A stretch of DNA of 8,004 bases from the NCBI GenBank assembly GCA_902784045.1, contig CACZTE010000020.1, forward strand, positions 1 to 8,004. Reading direction: 5' to 3'. Under the pieces are notes generated by a model, which saw nothing but the letters and a program-made list of their open reading frames with translations, was not told the DNA's origin and did not search any database. This DNA is from an uncultured Eubacterium sp. (GTDB lineage: Bacteria; Bacillota; Clostridia; Eubacteriales; Eubacteriaceae). The position numbers were made by a program, and so were the translations under genes. Every line of letters starts with the position of its first letter. The first letter of the stretch is position 1. Of the stretch, positions 4,466 through 8,004 are shown one piece after another.

Positions 4466-5749
4466 ATGAACACAAAAAAAATCATTCCGAAAGTTATTTC
4501 GGGAAGAATTAAAATGCCTCCTTCCAAAAGCGTCAGTCACAGAATGATAATCGCTGCGGCGCTTTCGGACGGACTTTGCTCCATCAGCGGGGTTTTATTG
4601 TCCGATGATATACGGGCGACCATTAAGGCCTGTGAAGCCCTTGGTGCCAGGATTATTCTTCGCAGACAACCCGGCGGTCTTTATAAGCTTTCGATTTTCG
4701 GATGCAGTATGCCCGACGCAAAGGGAAAAATCATCGATTGCTTCGAGTCGGGGTCGACGCTGCGGTTTTTGGTTCCCATTGCCGGCATTGACGCGAAGAA
4801 CACCCGGCTAATTGGGAGAGGAAGACTTCCCAAACGTCCGATGAAGCCCTATCACGATGCTTTCGCGGGAACTACCCTTAAACTTGACAAACCGGCTTCA
4901 CAAGCCGAGCTGCCCTTAACGCTTTCCGGAAAACTGGAAAACGGCGTTTATCATCTGCCGGGAGATGTGTCCTCTCAATTTGTGACGGGACTTTTGTTCG
5001 CGCTGCCGCTTATCGACGGCGATTCCGAAATAATCATTGACGGTCCGTTGGAATCTGCGCCTTATGTGGACATAACCATTGATGTGATGGACAAATTCGG
5101 CGTAAAAATCGAAAATGACGGGCATCGACGATTTTCGGTTGCCGGCGGACAGCGCTACAAAAGCGCGGACTTGACGGTTCCGGGAGATTGGTCTCAGGCG
5201 GCGTTTTACGCGGCGATGGCATCCTTCGGCGGCAGTTTGCATTTAACGGGTTTAGATTCTGATGATGTTCAGGGAGATCGTGTCATTGTTGATATTCTGA
5301 GGAAAATGGGCGGCCGATTGTCTTATACTCAAAGCGGTCTGTTTGTCGCCGAAGCCGATTTGCACGGCACGGACATTGATGTCTCGGCGTGTCCCGATTT
5401 GGTTCCGATACTCGCGGCCATCGGCGCCGCCGCTGAAGGAACAACGCGCATTCTGGGCGCGAGACGACTTCGCTTGAAAGAATCGGATAGGCTGGCTGCA
5501 GTGACGGATACCCTTGGCAGGTTAGGCGCGATTATCGAATCTGATTCAGATAGCTTAACGATTCAAGGCGGAAAACAACTTTTCGGTGGAAAGATAAGTG
5601 CTTTCAATGATCATCGTATCGTTATGGCGATGACGGCGGCGGCATCTTTATGCGCGCATCCTGTTATTATTGACGGCTGCGAGGCTGTGACCAAGTCATA
5701 TCCTGATTTCTTTTCGGATTACGAAACCATTGGAGGCATCGTCGTATGA
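4466..5749 (+). CDS. aroA: 3-phosphoshikimate 1-carboxyvinyltransferase (EPSP synthase)
   Basis: 427 residues, full length. It joins phosphoenolpyruvate to shikimate 3-phosphate to form EPSP. Seen, with numbering that matches the E. coli enzyme in the N-terminal half: PPSKSVSHR with K21 and R26; ESGSTLRF at 94-101 in the place of NAGTAMRP; RPM at 124-126; GDVSSQ with S169, S170, Q171; GDWSQAAF at 240-247; D311 in CPDLVP; LKESDR with E339 and R342; NDHR with R384; and K410. All catalytic residues are present. Gly96 is kept, while residue 101 is Phe instead of Pro; the ESGSTLRF form is common in Firmicutes. The ATG at 4466 has AAGGAG at 4455-4460, which overlaps the aroB stop, so translation is probably coupled. 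The last four bases overlap aroC. Confidence 0.95.
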   Translation: MNTKKIIPKVISGRIKMPPSKSVSHRMIIAAALSDGLCSISGVLLSDDIRATIKACEALGARIILRRQPGGLYKLSIFGCSMPDAKGKIIDCFESGSTLRFLVPIAGIDAKNTRLIGRGRLPKRPMKPYHDAFAGTTLKLDKPASQAELPLTLSGKLENGVYHLPGDVSSQFVTGLLFALPLIDGDSEIIIDGPLESAPYVDITIDVMDKFGVKIENDGHRRFSVAGGQRYKSADLTVPGDWSQAAFYAAMASFGGSLHLTGLDSDDVQGDRVIVDILRKMGGRLSYTQSGLFVAEADLHGTDIDVSACPDLVPILAAIGAAAEGTTRILGARRLRLKESDRLAAVTDTLGRLGAIIESDSDSLTIQGGKQLFGGKISAFNDHRIVMAMTAAASLCAHPVIIDGCEAVTKSYPDFFSDYETIGGIVV

Positions 5750-6840
5750 GTTCATTTTGGCAAAACCATATCAAACTCTCCGTTTTCGGAGAATCTCACG
5801 GTCCGGCCATCGGTGCGACATTAGACGGACTTCCCGCCGGTATTCCCATCGACGAAAAAATGATTGAAGGTGAAATGAAACGGAGATCGGCCTCCGGAAA
5901 AGCATTGACCACGCCGAGGAAAGAAGCTGACAAGGTTGATATGCTTTCCGGCCTTTTTAACGGCCGCACCACGGGAACGCCCATTACCGGAATCATTGTC
6001 AACAGCAACACCCGCTCCGGTGATTATGCCAAAACCAAAGATCTTATGAGACCCGGTCATGCCGACTATACGGCAAAGCTGCGCTACGCCGGGTACAGCG
6101 ACTATCGCGGCGGTGGACATTTTTCAGGAAGGCTCACGGCGCCCTTAGTGTTTGCCGGCGCGGTGTGCAAGCAAGTGCTTGCCGCCAAATGTCCGGATTT
6201 GACCATCGCTTCGCGCATTGTCTCCATCGGCAAGGTCAGCGATGAGACGACTCTTTTGCCAGAAGATTACGAAAAATTCGCTGTCGCCGATCCCATGTTT
6301 CCTTTGGCCAATGAGAGCATAAAAGAAGCGATGATCGCGGAAATTAAAAAAGCGGCGGCGGACAAGGATTCTGTCGGCGGTGTTATCGAAGGCTTTGTGA
6401 CGGGCGTACCCGGCGGGCTCGGCTCCCCGATTTTCGACGGCGTGGAATCCGTACTGGCGTCTCTTCTCTATTCCATTCCGGCGGTAAAAGGCGTGAGTTT
6501 CGGCGCGGGATTTGATTTCGCGGCGATGCGCGGCTCCGAAGCCAATGATGTATTTTATATAGATGGAAAAACTGTCAGAACCCGGACGAATCACAACGGC
6601 GGCGTCAACGGCGGCATCACAAACGGTATGCCGATTGTCTTTCGTGTGGCTTTCAAACCAACCCCGTCGATTGCCAAACATCAGAAAACCGTCGATATTT
6701 CCACAATGACAGACACCGAAATCGCCATAGCGGGCCGCCATGATCCGTGCATTGTGCTTCGGGCGGCGCCGGTGGTAGAGGCAGCAGTTGCCGTCGGATT
6801 ATTAGACTTGCTCATTGAAGCCCAAGGAGTACAAGGATGA
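5746..6840 (+). CDS. aroC: Chorismate synthase
   Basis: 364 residues, normal length. It removes phosphate from EPSP to give chorismate, using reduced FMN as catalyst. Seen: GESHGPAIGATLDGLPAG (15-32) with H18, RPGHADYTAKLRY (102-114) with H105, RGGGHFSGRLTAPLVFAGA (121-139), THNHNGG-type loop as TNHNGGVNGGITNG (281-294), KPTPSI (304-309) and the C-terminal signature RHDPCIVLRAAPVVEA (331-346). The GHFSGRLTAP form differs from the GRSSARETA form of enterobacteria but is familiar in Firmicutes. Start: ATG at 5746 inside the aroA stop (ATGA overlap), with GGAGG at 5732-5736. No flavin reductase domain is attached, so FMNH2 must come from another protein. Confidence 0.95.
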   Translation: MSSFWQNHIKLSVFGESHGPAIGATLDGLPAGIPIDEKMIEGEMKRRSASGKALTTPRKEADKVDMLSGLFNGRTTGTPITGIIVNSNTRSGDYAKTKDLMRPGHADYTAKLRYAGYSDYRGGGHFSGRLTAPLVFAGAVCKQVLAAKCPDLTIASRIVSIGKVSDETTLLPEDYEKFAVADPMFPLANESIKEAMIAEIKKAAADKDSVGGVIEGFVTGVPGGLGSPIFDGVESVLASLLYSIPAVKGVSFGAGFDFAAMRGSEANDVFYIDGKTVRTRTNHNGGVNGGITNGMPIVFRVAFKPTPSIAKHQKTVDISTMTDTEIAIAGRHDPCIVLRAAPVVEAAVAVGLLDLLIEAQGVQG

Positions 6841-7124
6841 CAACATCTAAACCAAATCTTGATACGCTGCGTGAGGAAATCGACCGTATCGATGCCGAAA
6901 TGGCGAAGCTGTATGAATCGCGCATGAACGCTGCCAAAGGCGTTGCCGCCTATAAACGTGAAAACGGCCTGCCGATTTATGTGCCCGAACGAGAACAGGC
7001 CGTCATCGACAAAAATATCCAGCGTTTAGATAATCCCGAATACCGGGAAATGTATCAGGCTTTTATCACCTTTGTGATGGCGCAGAGCAAAGCACTGCAA
7101 AACACGCTTATACCAAAAGAATAA
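6837..7124 (+). CDS. aroQ: Chorismate mutase, AroQ class, stand-alone
   Basis: 95 residues, the size of a single AroQ domain. It rearranges chorismate to prephenate, the branch point towards phenylalanine and tyrosine. Seen, aligned with the E. coli P-protein domain: R12 (R11), R29 (R28), K40 (K39), R52 (R51), E53 (E52), S84 and Q88, so the active site is nearly complete. V49 stands where Asp48 is usual (IYVPERE instead of IYDPERE). The all-helical fold is expected to form a domain-swapped dimer. It is not fused to prephenate dehydratase or dehydrogenase, which must be elsewhere. The ATG at 6837 overlaps the aroC stop by four bases (ATGA) with AAGGAG at 6824-6829, so it is the last, coupled gene of the operon before the terminator. 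Confidence 0.9.
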   Translation: MTTSKPNLDTLREEIDRIDAEMAKLYESRMNAAKGVAAYKRENGLPIYVPEREQAVIDKNIQRLDNPEYREMYQAFITFVMAQSKALQNTLIPKE

Positions 7125-7137
7125 AATCATTTAACGT

Positions 7138-7185
7138 AAAAGCACCCTTAAAACCATGTCGGCTTTAAAGGGTGTTTGCTTTTTT
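7138..7185 (+). terminator. Rho-independent terminator of the aro operon
   Basis: CACCCTTAAA at 7143-7152 pairs with TTTAAAGGGTG at 7164-7174 (one bulged A), loop 7153-7163, with an extra AAAAGC/GCTTTT closing pair outside a small bulge. Six T follow at 7180-7185. It lies 14 bases after the aroQ stop and just before the 3' end of the converging gene at 7198; the A-rich 5' side could help it act on that gene too. Confidence 0.8.
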
Positions 7186-7197
7186 AGCGATCAAACA

Positions 7198-8004
7198 TTA
7201 TATGGCGGCATACTCATAGATAATATCGGTCATCGGCATGCCTTTTTTCAGATTTTCCTTCATGTCTTTGGCGGGAGAGGATAACCTTTTGGCACGATCA
7301 TAGACGGGTTCAAGAAAAGTTTCTTCGCCATAGCCTCTGGCTTTGAGACCTGCCTCAGAAATATAAATGATATCTTTGATTAAAGTGCGTAATTTGTTTT
7401 GATTGACGGTGTTTGGGAAATGCGCGTGATTAAAAAGGCATCTGAGTTCTCCGGCGGTCAATCCATGATGATATAAGATTGCGTCTTCAGACAGTAATTC
7501 GGCAAGCTCTGGAATTTTTTCACTTAATCCAATTTGAAAAGCGATGGCTGAAAAAGCTTCTGAAAGCGGCTGCGTGCAGAGACTCCGGTACTCAATCGTA
7601 CCTCTGCTGGTCAAATCGAGATGTTTATAAGTTCTTAAATAATTGATATCTCTGCGCTCGGGCTTAAATGTTTGGGTGTAATATCGGCCGTTTTCATAAT
7701 ACTCCCCGGTAATGGTATCTCGGTCAAAATATTCGGCAATCGGAACTGGATAAAAAAACAGATATTTTCCATCGCGTTCGGTACAAAAGATACTTGTGTA
7801 GGCAATGTAGTCAATAAACACGTCGATGGTTTCGGGATTATTGTCATAGATGCCGACATTTCTTTGATTGATACCATGGGTGCTGTATTTCCAAAGATGA
7901 TCTCTGACGCAAAGGCTCTTCGGTTCATCCACACGCATGACGGAATTGGCAAAGAGCAGGGATTTAATCGGTTCTACAAGGGATAGAGTTTTTACCGTTT
8001 GGAT
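7198..8004 (-). CDS. Glutamate-cysteine-ligase-like protein (GCS2/carboxylate-amine ligase type), C-terminal part
   Basis: The frame is open from the stop at 7198-7200 to the window end, giving 268 residues; the ATG at 7938 is internal, because the 22 codons before it (ending LLFANSV) are also protein-like and continue off the edge. Seen: LWKYSTHGINQRNVGIYD near residues 38-55 of the visible part, and the motif RGTIEYRSLCTQPLSEAFSAIAFQIGL near 133-159. These resemble the acidic/basic core and Arg-containing strand of gamma-glutamylcysteine synthetases of the GCS2 type. That family joins glutamate and cysteine with ATP in glutathione or related thiol synthesis. The protein ends without an attached ATP-grasp glutathione synthetase domain, so it is not a GshAB fusion. 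The assignment rests on recognised motifs in half a protein; another amine ligase of the superfamily is possible. Confidence 0.6.
   Translation of the reverse strand: MQTVKTLSLVEPIKSLLFANSVMRVDEPKSLCVRDHLWKYSTHGINQRNVGIYDNNPETIDVFIDYIAYTSIFCTERDGKYLFFYPVPIAEYFDRDTITGEYYENGRYYTQTFKPERRDINYLRTYKHLDLTSRGTIEYRSLCTQPLSEAFSAIAFQIGLSEKIPELAELLSEDAILYHHGLTAGELRCLFNHAHFPNTVNQNKLRTLIKDIIYISEAGLKARGYGEETFLEPVYDRAKRLSSPAKDMKENLKKGMPMTDIIYEYAAI

Noticed and set aside
6145..6741. 198-codon minus-strand frame
   Set aside because: Antisense to chorismate synthase, whose signatures cover the same bases; the product is compositionally odd (His/Arg/Gly-rich) and matches nothing recognised.
7672..7986. 104-codon plus-strand frame at the right end
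   Set aside because: Antisense to the glutamate-cysteine-ligase-like gene, whose protein-like frame continues to the window edge.

Overview
The window looks like a chromosomal segment of a Gram-positive anaerobe of the Clostridia type. This is inferred from strong AAGGAG/GGAGG-type ribosome binding sites, a membrane-anchored class B sortase, EPSP synthase and chorismate synthase with the motif variants common in Firmicutes, moderate GC content and tightly packed operons. No phage, transposon, CRISPR, tRNA or rRNA signal was seen. The species cannot be named from the sequence.

Layout: (a) 1-293, minus strand: the N-terminal third of a PLP-dependent cysteine synthase, cut by the window edge. 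(b) 294-572: a divergent intergenic region with a clear sigma-A-type promoter for the plus strand and several small repeats around it. (c) 573-1999, plus: a two-gene unit encoding a HAD-superfamily phosphatase and a class B sortase, closed by a bidirectional terminator at 2021-2059. (d) 2094-2918, minus: a MarR-family winged-helix regulator with an unusual lysine-rich N-terminal tail of about 130 residues. Its promoter carries a perfect palindrome over the -10 box. (e) 2919-3379: a divergent intergenic region with two possible small ORFs (33 aa minus, 54 aa plus) and two further inverted repeats. (f) 3380-7124, plus: the aromatic operon aroB-aroA-aroC-aroQ, followed by a terminator at 7138-7185. 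(g) 7198-8004, minus: the C-terminal part of a glutamate-cysteine-ligase-like protein whose start lies beyond the window.

How the genes work together: AroB makes 3-dehydroquinate from DAHP, AroA makes EPSP, AroC makes chorismate and AroQ commits chorismate to prephenate for Phe/Tyr. The DAHP synthase, dehydroquinase, shikimate dehydrogenase and shikimate kinase are not here. The ends of the four genes overlap or nearly touch, so they are probably translationally coupled. The two partial genes at the edges (cysteine synthase and glutamate-cysteine ligase-like) both touch thiol metabolism, but nothing in the window links them.

Most of the window is ordinary core metabolism. The points most worth a second look are the histone-tail-like extension on the MarR protein with its apparent autoregulatory operator, the uncatalogued small ORFs between marR and aroB, and the pairing of an orphan sortase with a HAD phosphatase. 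No clearly new multi-gene system was found.
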